From NCBI RefSeq assembly GCF_031432315.1, contig NZ_JAVKGO010000003.1, positions 136,947 to 200,946 on the forward strand: DNA of 64,000 nt, written 5' to 3'. Below, in pieces: positions 42,805 to 50,304 of the stretch (positions are counted from its first letter, which is position 1; each line of letters opens with the position of its first letter). The notes beneath the pieces were generated by a model, which did no database searches, was not told the DNA's origin, and saw only the letters and a program-made list of their open reading frames with translations. The stretch is from Serpentinicella sp031432315. GTDB lineage: Bacteria; Bacillota; Clostridia; Peptostreptococcales; Natronincolaceae. The position numbers and the translations under genes were made by a program.

Positions 42805-43596
42805 ATGAATAAATTAATTAAAAAATATTCAGTTGCAATTATAGCGATACTTACATTATTTTTATTAGTAGGTTGTGGAGGGTCTGATCCAGTAAGTCGT
42901 TACCCAGACATTCCTACTGCATTAACAGAGTTAACAAATGGTGGTGTTGATGCCGTTGTTGCTGACTCGCCAGTTGTACTAGAGTTTATAGCAAACAATC
43001 CAGATGCAAATATAGAAGCTTTTGGGGATGAAAGCTTTGATAAAGAGTACTTTGGTATTGCCATGAGACAAGAAGATGAAGATATTCATGAGTTAATTAA
43101 TCAAGGATTGGCAGCAATAAAAGAAAATGGGGTTTATGATAAGGTCTTTAATAAATATTTTGGTGACGGTACTGATTACCAAGTAGAACCAGGAGAAAAT
43201 ACATTAGACATCACTTTAAATGTTGCTATGGATATGGCTTATGCACCATTTGAATATGTAAATGATGCTGGAGAGCCTGAAGGTTTCGATGTAGATTTAA
43301 TCCAAGCAATTGCAGCAGAAAAAGGATTTGTAGTAAATTTAGTAAATACAAACTGGGACGGTATTATTCCAGCTTTAATTGGTGGAAATGCAGATATAAT
43401 TATTTCCGCAATGACAATTACAGAAGAAAGAAAGGAAACTGTTACTTTTTCTGATCCATACTTTGAATCAACACAATATATAGCTGTTCAAGCAGGATCT
43501 GAAATTAAAACACTTGACGACTTAAAAGGCAAAAAAGTTGGTGTGCAAAATGGAACAACGGGTGATTTTGCAATTTCAGACTTCTTTGACAACTAA
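42805..43596 (+). CDS. Circularly permuted amino-acid ABC transporter binding lipoprotein
   Basis: 263 aa. A lipoprotein signal (lipobox LVGC, Cys24) is followed by the C-terminal part of a family 3 solute-binding domain at residues 27-121: RYPDIPTALTELTNGGVDAV, AMRQEDEDIHELINQGL, GVYDKVFNKYFG. After a linker of about 10 residues (DGTDYQVEPG) comes the N-terminal part at 131-263: VAMDMAYAPFEYV, GFDVDLIQAIAAEKG, ISAMTITEERKETVTFSDPYF, DLKGKKVGVQNGTTGDFA, then a stop. In the normal family the order is reversed. Ligand residues are present in both pieces (Arg209 in TEERK; Asp49/Asp54 in GGVDAVVADS). Nothing essential is missing, so it looks like a complete, re-ordered domain. AAGGGGAG site; it heads the permease-ATPase operon. 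Confidence 0.85.
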   Translation: MNKLIKKYSVAIIAILTLFLLVGCGGSDPVSRYPDIPTALTELTNGGVDAVVADSPVVLEFIANNPDANIEAFGDESFDKEYFGIAMRQEDEDIHELINQGLAAIKENGVYDKVFNKYFGDGTDYQVEPGENTLDITLNVAMDMAYAPFEYVNDAGEPEGFDVDLIQAIAAEKGFVVNLVNTNWDGIIPALIGGNADIIISAMTITEERKETVTFSDPYFESTQYIAVQAGSEIKTLDDLKGKKVGVQNGTTGDFAISDFFDN

Positions 43597-43622
43597 GAAT
43601 GAATTATAAATTTAATTGACGT

Positions 43623-43656
43623 AAGTAGGTGATACCTAGGTGTCATCTACTTTTTT
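43623..43656 (+). terminator. Hairpin between binding protein and permease genes
   Basis: AAGTAGGTGA / TCATCTACTT followed by TTTTTT. Partial termination here would give more binding protein than permease, a common arrangement in ABC operons. Confidence 0.7.
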
Positions 43657-43683
43657 CAACTTTAACGAAAGGTTGCGTTGTAG

Positions 43684-44352
43684 ATGGACTTTAGAATTGA
43701 TGTAGTGATGAGATATTTACCTTTATTAATGCAAGGACTTAGAATAACGATACAATTGTCCGTTATTGCCGTAGGGGTAGGAACAGTCATAGGATTGTTT
43801 ATTAGTTTAATGAGACTTTCAAAAATTGCACCTTTAAGATGGATTGCAAGAGGATATGTAGACTTTATTAGAGGAACACCGTTAATGGCACAGATATTTT
43901 TAATTCACTTTGGTGTACCACCACTTTTAGGTCTGAGTGCTTTTAACCCTATGCTTTCAGGAACGATTGCATTAAGTTTAAATAGTGGTGCATATGTTGC
44001 TGAAATTTTTAGAGGAGCTATTCAATCTATTGAAAAAGGGCAGATGGAAGCAGCGAGGTCTTTAGGAATGACCCATTCCCAATCTATGAAATATATTATT
44101 ATCCCTCAAGCCTTTAAAAGAGCGATTCCACCTTTAGGTAACGAATTTATTGCAATATTAAAAGATTCATCACTAGTTTCAGTTATTTCTTTACAGGATC
44201 TAATGATGTCAGGAAGAATGATGCAAGCTCGATCTTTTAGACCCTTTGAAACATGGCTTGCAGTTTCAATATTTTATCTGATTATGACAATGAGTTTGTC
44301 ACAATTTGTTTCCTATCTTGAAAGGAGGTACAGCAAGAGTGATAACAATTAG
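43684..44352 (+). CDS. Amino-acid ABC transporter permease
   Basis: 222 aa HisM/GlnP-type permease. Membrane segments lie near residues 17-40, 55-70 (DFIRGTPLMAQIFLIHFG signature), 85-105 and 185-210. The EAA loop is EAARSLGMTHSQSMKYIIIPQAFKRAIPPLGNE, where the ATPase docks. Weak ribosome site (GAAAGGTTG). Its 3' end overlaps the ATPase start by 14 bases. Confidence 0.95.
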   Translation: MDFRIDVVMRYLPLLMQGLRITIQLSVIAVGVGTVIGLFISLMRLSKIAPLRWIARGYVDFIRGTPLMAQIFLIHFGVPPLLGLSAFNPMLSGTIALSLNSGAYVAEIFRGAIQSIEKGQMEAARSLGMTHSQSMKYIIIPQAFKRAIPPLGNEFIAILKDSSLVSVISLQDLMMSGRMMQARSFRPFETWLAVSIFYLIMTMSLSQFVSYLERRYSKSDNN

Positions 44353-45061
44353 AGATTTGACAAAAAACTTTGGGAAGCTAGAAGTCTTAAAGGGTGTCTC
44401 TTGTAGTATAACTGCTGGGGAAGTAGTTGTAGTTATTGGCCCTTCAGGATCAGGAAAAAGTACTTTTTTACGTTGTATAAATCAATTAGAAAAAGCCAAT
44501 AGTGGGGAAATTATCATTAATGGGACGGATATTATGGACAAGAAAACAAATATTAATGAAGTTAGGCAAGATGTTGGAATGGTATTTCAATTGTTTAACC
44601 TATTTCCCCATAAAACCGTTCTTGAAAATATTGCCTTAGCACCAATTAAGGTTAAAGGAATTAGTGTAAAAGATGCAGAAGCTTTAGGTCGCCAACTACT
44701 AAAAAGGGTAGGACTTGAAGACAAGGCAGAAGTTTATCCGGAAAAACTATCTGGGGGACAAAGGCAAAGGGTTGCTATCGCAAGAGCATTGGCGATGAAG
44801 CCAAAAATCATGTTGTTTGATGAGCCAACCTCAGCTTTAGACCCAGAGATGGTTGGGGAGGTATTAGAAGTAATGAAAGATCTGGCAAAAGAAGGAATGA
44901 CCATGGTGGTTGTGACCCATGAAATGGGATTTGCTCGGGAAGTTGGGGATAGAGTTTTATTTATGGATGGAGGCCACATTGTTGAAACAGCAAAGCCACT
45001 AGATATATTTAATAACCCACAGCATGAAAGAACAAAGGCTTTTTTAAATAAAATTTTATAA
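44339..45061 (+). CDS. Amino-acid ABC transporter ATP-binding protein
   Basis: 240 aa GlnQ/HisP-type ATPase. Walker A GPSGSGKST, Q-loop MVFQLFNLFPHKTVLENI, signature LSGGQRQRVAIARAL, Walker B IMLFDEPTSALDPE and switch His in VVVTHEMGFA. GTG start, 9 bases behind AAAGGAGGT; the frame is open further upstream, but that would read through the ribosome site. Powers uptake by the permuted binding protein and permease. The closest family specificity is polar amino acids (Gln/Arg/His/Cys), unresolved. Confidence 0.96.
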   Translation: MITIRDLTKNFGKLEVLKGVSCSITAGEVVVVIGPSGSGKSTFLRCINQLEKANSGEIIINGTDIMDKKTNINEVRQDVGMVFQLFNLFPHKTVLENIALAPIKVKGISVKDAEALGRQLLKRVGLEDKAEVYPEKLSGGQRQRVAIARALAMKPKIMLFDEPTSALDPEMVGEVLEVMKDLAKEGMTMVVVTHEMGFAREVGDRVLFMDGGHIVETAKPLDIFNNPQHERTKAFLNKIL

Positions 45062-45076
45062 GTTTACAAAAAACAA

Positions 45077-45160
45077 AACCCGTGATGCTTCAATAGGGTT
45101 CCGAATGACAGAAAAATGATTGTCATTCGGAACGTCAGTGAAGTATAACGGGTTATTTTA
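45077..45160. terminator. Repeat-derived terminator between convergent genes
   Basis: Nested stems: AACCCGT (45077-45083) with ACGGGTT (45148-45154), and a perfect 13-bp inner stem GTTCCGAATGACA / TGTCATTCGGAAC (45098-45110 / 45121-45133), ending TTATTTTATTT. The right half reads as a copy of the dispersed GTCATTCnGAACG...GTGAAG repeat and the left half as its inverse. Confidence 0.8.
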
Positions 45161-45161
45161 T

Positions 45162-45911
45162 TTACTCATTTATTTTAATTGGATGTTTTTCTTTTAATGT
45201 ATCAATCGTTTCAAAGTAACGTTTTTGTTGTTTCTCTGAAAGTAAATGTTGCTTAATTTGATCTTTAACTTGATCAAAAGTTTGCTCAGAAGCTTCTTTT
45301 TTATCATCTATTTTTATAATATGGTATCCAAATTGGGTTTTAACAGGTTCACTAATTTCATTTTGTTTCATATTAAACGCTACAGCTTCGAATTCTGGAA
45401 CCATTTTACCTTGTGTAAAGTAACCTAGGCTTCCACCTTGGGCTTTAGAAGGACATTTAGAATATTTTTTTGCAGCTTCATCAAAAGCAAGTCCTTCGTT
45501 GATTTCTTTAATAATATCTTTAGCAGTAGACTCGTCTTCAACTAAAATATGACTTCCCTTTACACTTTCAGGGTTAACGAACTGATCTTTATTTTCATTA
45601 AAGAAAGTTTCTGCTTCAGCATCATCTGTTGTAATATCTTTCAATACTTTGCTAATTGCATACTGCTTTAAAAATGTAGCAGTAATATTTTCTAGCTCTG
45701 CTTTATATTGTTCTTCAGCATCTAATGCATTCTCTAAAGCGTATAAGTAAAAAAGCTCTTGGTTAACAAGCTCTTGTACAACTTTACTTTTTCCCTCAGG
45801 TGTATTAAAGTGCATTGCTTTTTGTGGATCCATGCTTTTTAGAAGTAGTTCAACATCTAATTGGGTAATTTCTCTATCGCCAACAGTTGCTACAACTTGA
45901 TTATTATTCAT
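45162..45911 (-). CDS. Parvulin-type peptidyl-prolyl isomerase
   Basis: 249 aa. An N-terminal SurA-like helical part (residues 1-110: VVATVGDREITQLDVELLLK) is followed by a rotamase domain (about 115-210: KGSHILVEDE, FDEAAKKYSKCPSKAQGGSLGYFTQGKMVPEFE, FGYHIIKI). There is no signal peptide or lipobox, so unlike PrsA it should stay in the cytoplasm. It likely assists folding of newly made or redox proteins. AAGGAG site; monocistronic. Confidence 0.92.
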   Translation of the reverse strand: MNNNQVVATVGDREITQLDVELLLKSMDPQKAMHFNTPEGKSKVVQELVNQELFYLYALENALDAEEQYKAELENITATFLKQYAISKVLKDITTDDAEAETFFNENKDQFVNPESVKGSHILVEDESTAKDIIKEINEGLAFDEAAKKYSKCPSKAQGGSLGYFTQGKMVPEFEAVAFNMKQNEISEPVKTQFGYHIIKIDDKKEASEQTFDQVKDQIKQHLLSEKQQKRYFETIDTLKEKHPIKINE

Positions 45912-46079
45912 TTATTAACACTCCTTATATATGTATTTATAAAACATGATAACAGAGTGGACTGTTTTTGTCCAACGCATATAGACATTAATTGTAAATA
46001 AAATAATTAATAATCAATGGTATTTTTTAAAATAATATGTTGCAGAATAACTGATATATGTGTTATTAGGAGGGTTAAT

Positions 46080-47024
46080 GTGAACATATTAGTTACTGGA
46101 GCATTAGGACAAATTGGATCTGCTTTAGTGCAACATATGAGAGGGATTTATGGAAGTAATAATATTATTGCTAGTGATTTAAATAGTGATGGCAATCAAG
46201 AAGTTATTCATTCAGGGCCTTTTGAGAAAATTGATGTAACAGATGGAAAGAAAATAGCCGAGACCGTAAAGAGTTATAATATTGATACGGTTATACATCT
46301 AGCGTCTATTCTTTCAGCTGTAGGAGAGCATAAACCCAATTTAGCTTGGGATATAAATATGAATGGTTTATTTAATGTTTTAGAAGTTGCAAGATATAAC
46401 AGATGCGCTGTTTTTGTGCCAAGTTCTATTGCGGCATTTGGGCCACAAACGCCTAAGGATCACACACCGCAAGATACATTGCAAAGGCCAACTACGATGT
46501 ATGGGGTGACCAAAGTATCTGGAGAAATACTTTGTGATTATTATTATAAAAAGTATAAAGTAGATGCTAGAGGATTGCGTTTTCCTGGATTAATCTCCCA
46601 TGAAAGTCAGCCCGGTGGTGGAACCACTGATTATGCAGTGCACATTTTTTATGAGGCTCTAAAAAACAAGGGATACAACTGTTATCTAAGAGAAGATACT
46701 TATATGGATATGATGTATATGCCCGATGCTGTTGACGCAATAGTAAAACTAATGGAAGCTAATCCTGAAAGATTAATACATCGCAATGCATTTAATGTAA
46801 CTGCTATGAGTTTTAATCCGAAACAAATAGCCAATGAAATTAAAAAACATATACCTGAGTTTGAAATACAGTATGAAGTAGACCTAATAAGACAAGACAT
46901 AGCGGACTCATGGCCAAATTCCCTTGACGATAGTGCAGCAAGAGAACAGTGGGATTGGTCTCCAAAATATGATTTAGCAAGTATGACAGAGGATATGTTA
47001 AAGCACATCAGACAAAAAATTTAA
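46080..47024 (+). CDS. L-threonine 3-dehydrogenase, SDR (epimerase-like) type
   Basis: 314 aa extended SDR. NAD-binding NILVTGALGQIGSALV, catalytic Ser in VPSSIAAFG, YGVTK (Tyr and Lys of the SDR triad) and the subfamily mark LRFPGLISHESQPGGGTTDYAV. The latter block and YMDMMYMPDAVDAI identify the bacterial epimerase-like threonine dehydrogenases rather than sugar epimerases. It oxidises threonine to 2-amino-3-oxobutyrate. GTG start behind AGGAGGG; an upstream extension has no ribosome site. Confidence 0.87.
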   Translation: MNILVTGALGQIGSALVQHMRGIYGSNNIIASDLNSDGNQEVIHSGPFEKIDVTDGKKIAETVKSYNIDTVIHLASILSAVGEHKPNLAWDINMNGLFNVLEVARYNRCAVFVPSSIAAFGPQTPKDHTPQDTLQRPTTMYGVTKVSGEILCDYYYKKYKVDARGLRFPGLISHESQPGGGTTDYAVHIFYEALKNKGYNCYLREDTYMDMMYMPDAVDAIVKLMEANPERLIHRNAFNVTAMSFNPKQIANEIKKHIPEFEIQYEVDLIRQDIADSWPNSLDDSAAREQWDWSPKYDLASMTEDMLKHIRQKI

Positions 47025-47075
47025 GGTGGAATAGTTGTTTAATAACGGCTGTCCAACGATCTCTTTTATCAAGCT

Positions 47076-47131
47076 GTCATTCTGATTGTCATTGATTCAA
47101 TCATCGAATCATCAATGATATTCAGAATGAC
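47076..47131. terminator. Repeat-derived palindromic terminator after the dehydrogenase gene
   Basis: GTCATTCTGA (47076-47085) pairs with TCAGAATGAC (47122-47131), with inner pairing of ATTGATTC / GAATCATCAAT. The trailing sequence is GATTATTTT. It is an inverted pair of the dispersed repeat. Confidence 0.6.
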
Positions 47132-47241
47132 GATTATTTTGGTGATTTCTTTCTACTTCAAACTGCCCGTCATTCTGAACTTAGTGGATAATTTAAGTTC
47201 TGGTTTCCTTTTTTGCTTTCTAACAATTTTGTCATTTCCCT

Positions 47242-47402
47242 CTGTGTAAGCGACTAACACAAAACTTCTTTTTGGTCATCTGCTTATGAACGCCAGTGAA
47301 GAATCTCGGTTTTGACTTTTCCTTTCCACTTTCTAACTATTGTGTCATTTCCCTCTGTGTAAGCGACTAACAAAACTTCTCTTTGGTCATCTGCTAATGA
47401 AC
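47242..47402. repeat. Dispersed 50-bp CTGTGTAAGCGACT element, copies 2 and 3
   Basis: Copies at 47242-47292 and 47355-47402. Both are preceded by GTCATTTCC and followed by a GTGAAGA tail, so each appears to sit inside a copy of the 28-bp repeat, between its GTCATT head and GAACG tail. Confidence 0.8.
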
Positions 47403-47575
47403 GAAGTGAAGAGTCTAGGTTTCCCTTTTCCCTTTCTACTTTCCAACTGACCAACTGTCTGTCATTCTGAACGCAGTGAAGAATCTCGCTTTTAATTTGT
47501 TTAAAATATTCTATTTAGAACAATAATAGTGAATAGAAAAGCAGAGGAAAAATTCAACTAAAGGGAGGGTTTAAT

Positions 47576-48085
47576 TTGGAGGAACACTTTAAACTACAAG
47601 AAAAAAATGAGTTAGAAGTAGCGTTACCGAAGGAGAAATATGAAGAGTTGGGAGACTACATAAGAAGTCTTGAAAGTACGGAGGGGAAGCTCATACAGGT
47701 GCTATATGAAGCGCAACGGATTTTTGGTTACTTGCCTAGAGATGTACAGTTATTTGTGGCAAGAAGTCTAGGACTATCCGGGGCAGAGGTAAACGGTGTT
47801 GTCACTTTTTACTCCTACTTTGTAGATACACCTAAAGGGGAACACGCTATTGATATATGTACAGGAACGGCATGCTTCGTAAAAGGCGCAGATAAGATCG
47901 TATCTCACCTGGAAAAGAAATTAAACGTAAAGATAGGAGAGACCACAGAAGATGGGAAGTTTACATTAAATGGCTTACGATGTGTTGGTGCATGTGGGTT
48001 AGCCCCAGTCGTTATTGTAGATGAAAAAGTATATGGTAGAGTGAAATTAGAAGATGTTGACGGCATAATAAGTCAGTATGAGTAG
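47576..48085 (+). CDS. hndA: [FeFe] hydrogenase NuoE-like [2Fe-2S] subunit (HndA/HydC)
   Basis: 169 aa thioredoxin-like ferredoxin, homologous to NuoE of complex I. The cluster cysteines are in DICTGTACFVKGAD and LRCVGACGLAPVV. The N-terminal helical bundle includes LIQVLYEAQRIFGYLP. It passes electrons between the flavoprotein and hydrogenase subunits. TTG start behind AAAGGGAGGG. First gene of the four-gene operon. Confidence 0.93.
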   Translation: MEEHFKLQEKNELEVALPKEKYEELGDYIRSLESTEGKLIQVLYEAQRIFGYLPRDVQLFVARSLGLSGAEVNGVVTFYSYFVDTPKGEHAIDICTGTACFVKGADKIVSHLEKKLNVKIGETTEDGKFTLNGLRCVGACGLAPVVIVDEKVYGRVKLEDVDGIISQYE

Positions 48086-48096
48086 GAGGTGACAGG

Positions 48097-48486
48097 ATGT
48101 CCACTGTAAAATCATTAGAAGAATTAAAAAAAATAAGAGAAGCGTCTTTAAAGCAGATGAACATTAGAAAGGTAGACGAAGATAATAAAATTAAGCTTCT
48201 AGTAGGGATGGCAACCTGTGGAATAGCTGCCGGGGCAAGAGAAACATATAATGAGATTCTGGATACAATTAATGAAGAAAACTTAGAGAATGTTTATGTG
48301 GTTCAAGTTGGATGCATGGGTTATTGCTATGAAGAACCAATAGTACAAGTAAATGTACCAGGTAAAGAACCAATACTATACGGTAATGTTGATATAAAAA
48401 AAGGTCGTGAAATAATTGAGAAACATATTAAAAAAGGAGAACTGCTACAGGATTCAATTATAAGTAAGTCTTTTCATAAACTTTAG
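48097..48486 (+). CDS. hndB: [2Fe-2S] ferredoxin-like subunit (HndB)
   Basis: 129 aa. A short helical N-terminus then a thioredoxin-like [2Fe-2S] domain with Cys in GMATCGIAAGA and QVGCMGYCYEEPIV. It corresponds to HndB of the Desulfovibrio NADP-reducing hydrogenase; in trimeric HydABC systems this protein is absent or separate. GGAGGTGA site, 11 bases behind hndA. Confidence 0.92.
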   Translation: MSTVKSLEELKKIREASLKQMNIRKVDEDNKIKLLVGMATCGIAAGARETYNEILDTINEENLENVYVVQVGCMGYCYEEPIVQVNVPGKEPILYGNVDIKKGREIIEKHIKKGELLQDSIISKSFHKL

Positions 48487-48501
48487 GAAAGGAGGAGAAA
48501 A

Positions 48502-50292
48502 ATGAAGCAATATCGATCCCACATATTAGTATGTGCAGGCACAGGATGTCAATCACAAGAAGGTCATGAAATTATAGAAGAACTAAAAAAACAGATAGAA
48601 AAAGCTAATTTTCATAATGAAATTCAAGTTGTAAAAACAGGATGCTTTGGATTTTGTGAGAAGGGTCCTATTATTAAAATTCTCCCTGAAAATGTATTTT
48701 ATATAGAAGTTAAACCCAGTGATGCAAAAGAAATTGTAGAAGAACACATTATTAAAGGAAGGCGTGTTCAAAGACTACTCTATGAGGAACCAAATATCCA
48801 CGAGCGGTTAGAACAACAAAAAGACATGCCTTTTTATAAAAAACAAGTAAGGATTGCACTCAGAAACTGCGGATTAATTGATCCTGAAAATATTAAAGAA
48901 TACATAGCTGAAGATGGGTATATGGCTTTAGGAAAAGTACTGACGGAAATGAGTCAAGAAGAGGTTATTCAATTAGTTAGAGATAGTGAGTTGCGAGGTA
49001 GAGGGGGTGGGGGATTCTCTACGGGGTTTAAATGGGAATTAACCTACCGAAATAAAGATGACCAGAAATATATTGTTTGTAATGCAGATGAAGGTGACCC
49101 AGGCGCCTTTATGGATAGAAGCATTTTAGAAGGAGATCCCCACAGTGTGTTGGAGGCTATGGCCATAGGAGCCTATGCCATAGGAGCAAATAAAGGCTTT
49201 GTATATATTAGAGCAGAGTACCCCTTAGCAATCCAACGATTAAAAATTGCCATGGAGCAAGCAAAAGAATATGGATTCTTAGGGCGAAATATTTTTGGTA
49301 CAAATTTTCATTTTGATGTTGAAATTAAATATGGAGCTGGGGCTTTTGTTTGTGGGGAAGAAACAGCACTAATTAATTCAATGGAAGGAGGACGGGGAGA
49401 GCCTAACGCGAAACCACCTTTTCCAGCTGAAAGTGGATTTTGGAATAAACCAACCTGTGTAAATAATGTAGAAACCTATGCCAATATCCCACCAATTATA
49501 CTGAAGGGGCCTAAGTGGTTTAAGCAAATTGGTTCTGAAAAAAGCAAAGGAACTAAAGTGTTTGCTTTAGCAGGTAAAGTAAACAACGTCGGTTTAATCG
49601 AAGTGCCAATGGGCATTACCCTTAGAGAAGTTATTTTTGATATTGGTGGTGGTATTCGTAATGGAAGAAAGTTTAAAGCAGTTCAAACCGGTGGGCCATC
49701 GGGAGGGTGCCTAACAGAAGCACTTCTTGATAATCCAATTGACTATGAAAATTTAACAAGAATCGGTTCAATGATGGGATCTGGCGGTATGATTGTTATG
49801 GACGAAGATGACTGTATGGTTAACATTGCTAAATTTTATTTAGAGTTTACTGAAGAGGAATCCTGTGGGAAATGTACGCCTTGTAGAATTGGAAATAAAA
49901 GGTTGCATGAGATACTAATAAAAATCACCGAAGGTAAAGGTACAAAGCAGGATCTAGAAGATTTGAAGAAGCTAGGAGAAATGATAAAGATCAGTTCTTT
50001 GTGTGGACTGGGACAAAGCTCACCCAACCCAGTATTAAGCACATTAAAATATTTCTATGATGAGTACCTACAGCATGTTGAAAACAAACATTGCCCCTCT
50101 GGTGTTTGTGCTGCACTAAAAAAGCATGAAATAGTAGAAGAAAATTGTGTAGGCTGTACCCTATGTGCCAGGGTGTGTCCTGTTGATTGTATATCAGGCA
50201 AGGTAAAAGAAGTACATAATATAGATCAAGAAAGGTGTATTAATTGTGGGGCCTGTAAAGAGGCATGTAAATTTAATGCAATAGCAAATTAA
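48502..50292 (+). CDS. hndC: NuoF-like flavoprotein subunit of [FeFe] hydrogenase (HndC/HydB)
   Basis: 596 aa. Domain order: [2Fe-2S] thioredoxin-like (residues 5-95; CAGTGCQS, KTGCFGFC); FMN/NAD(H)-binding NuoF core (about 130-430; LRGRGGGGFSTGFKWE, CNADEGDPGAFMDRS, GAGAFVCGEETALINS); SLBB; [4Fe-4S] region EESCGKCTPCRIGNKRL...SLCGLGQ; two C-terminal [4Fe-4S] ferredoxin motifs (CVGCTLCARVCPVDC, CINCGACKEAC). Oxidises or reduces NAD(P) and, in bifurcating enzymes, holds the flavin where electrons split. AAGGAGGAG site. Confidence 0.96.
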   Translation: MKQYRSHILVCAGTGCQSQEGHEIIEELKKQIEKANFHNEIQVVKTGCFGFCEKGPIIKILPENVFYIEVKPSDAKEIVEEHIIKGRRVQRLLYEEPNIHERLEQQKDMPFYKKQVRIALRNCGLIDPENIKEYIAEDGYMALGKVLTEMSQEEVIQLVRDSELRGRGGGGFSTGFKWELTYRNKDDQKYIVCNADEGDPGAFMDRSILEGDPHSVLEAMAIGAYAIGANKGFVYIRAEYPLAIQRLKIAMEQAKEYGFLGRNIFGTNFHFDVEIKYGAGAFVCGEETALINSMEGGRGEPNAKPPFPAESGFWNKPTCVNNVETYANIPPIILKGPKWFKQIGSEKSKGTKVFALAGKVNNVGLIEVPMGITLREVIFDIGGGIRNGRKFKAVQTGGPSGGCLTEALLDNPIDYENLTRIGSMMGSGGMIVMDEDDCMVNIAKFYLEFTEEESCGKCTPCRIGNKRLHEILIKITEGKGTKQDLEDLKKLGEMIKISSLCGLGQSSPNPVLSTLKYFYDEYLQHVENKHCPSGVCAALKKHEIVEENCVGCTLCARVCPVDCISGKVKEVHNIDQERCINCGACKEACKFNAIAN

Positions 50293-50304
50293 GGTGGTGA
50301 AATA

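Larger units (their letters stand above)
47025..47575. repeat. Repeat-filled gap before the hydrogenase operon
   Basis: No gene. In order: an inverted pair of the 28-bp repeat (47076-47131), a single copy near 47166, two copies of the 50-bp CTGTGTAAGCGACT element (47242-47292, 47355-47402) each ending in the GTGAAGAATCTC/GTGAAGAGTCTA tail of the 28-bp repeat, pyrimidine-rich TTTTCC/TTTCTACTTT tracts, a CCAACTGACCAACTG stretch and a final copy at 47460-47490. Confidence 0.85.
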
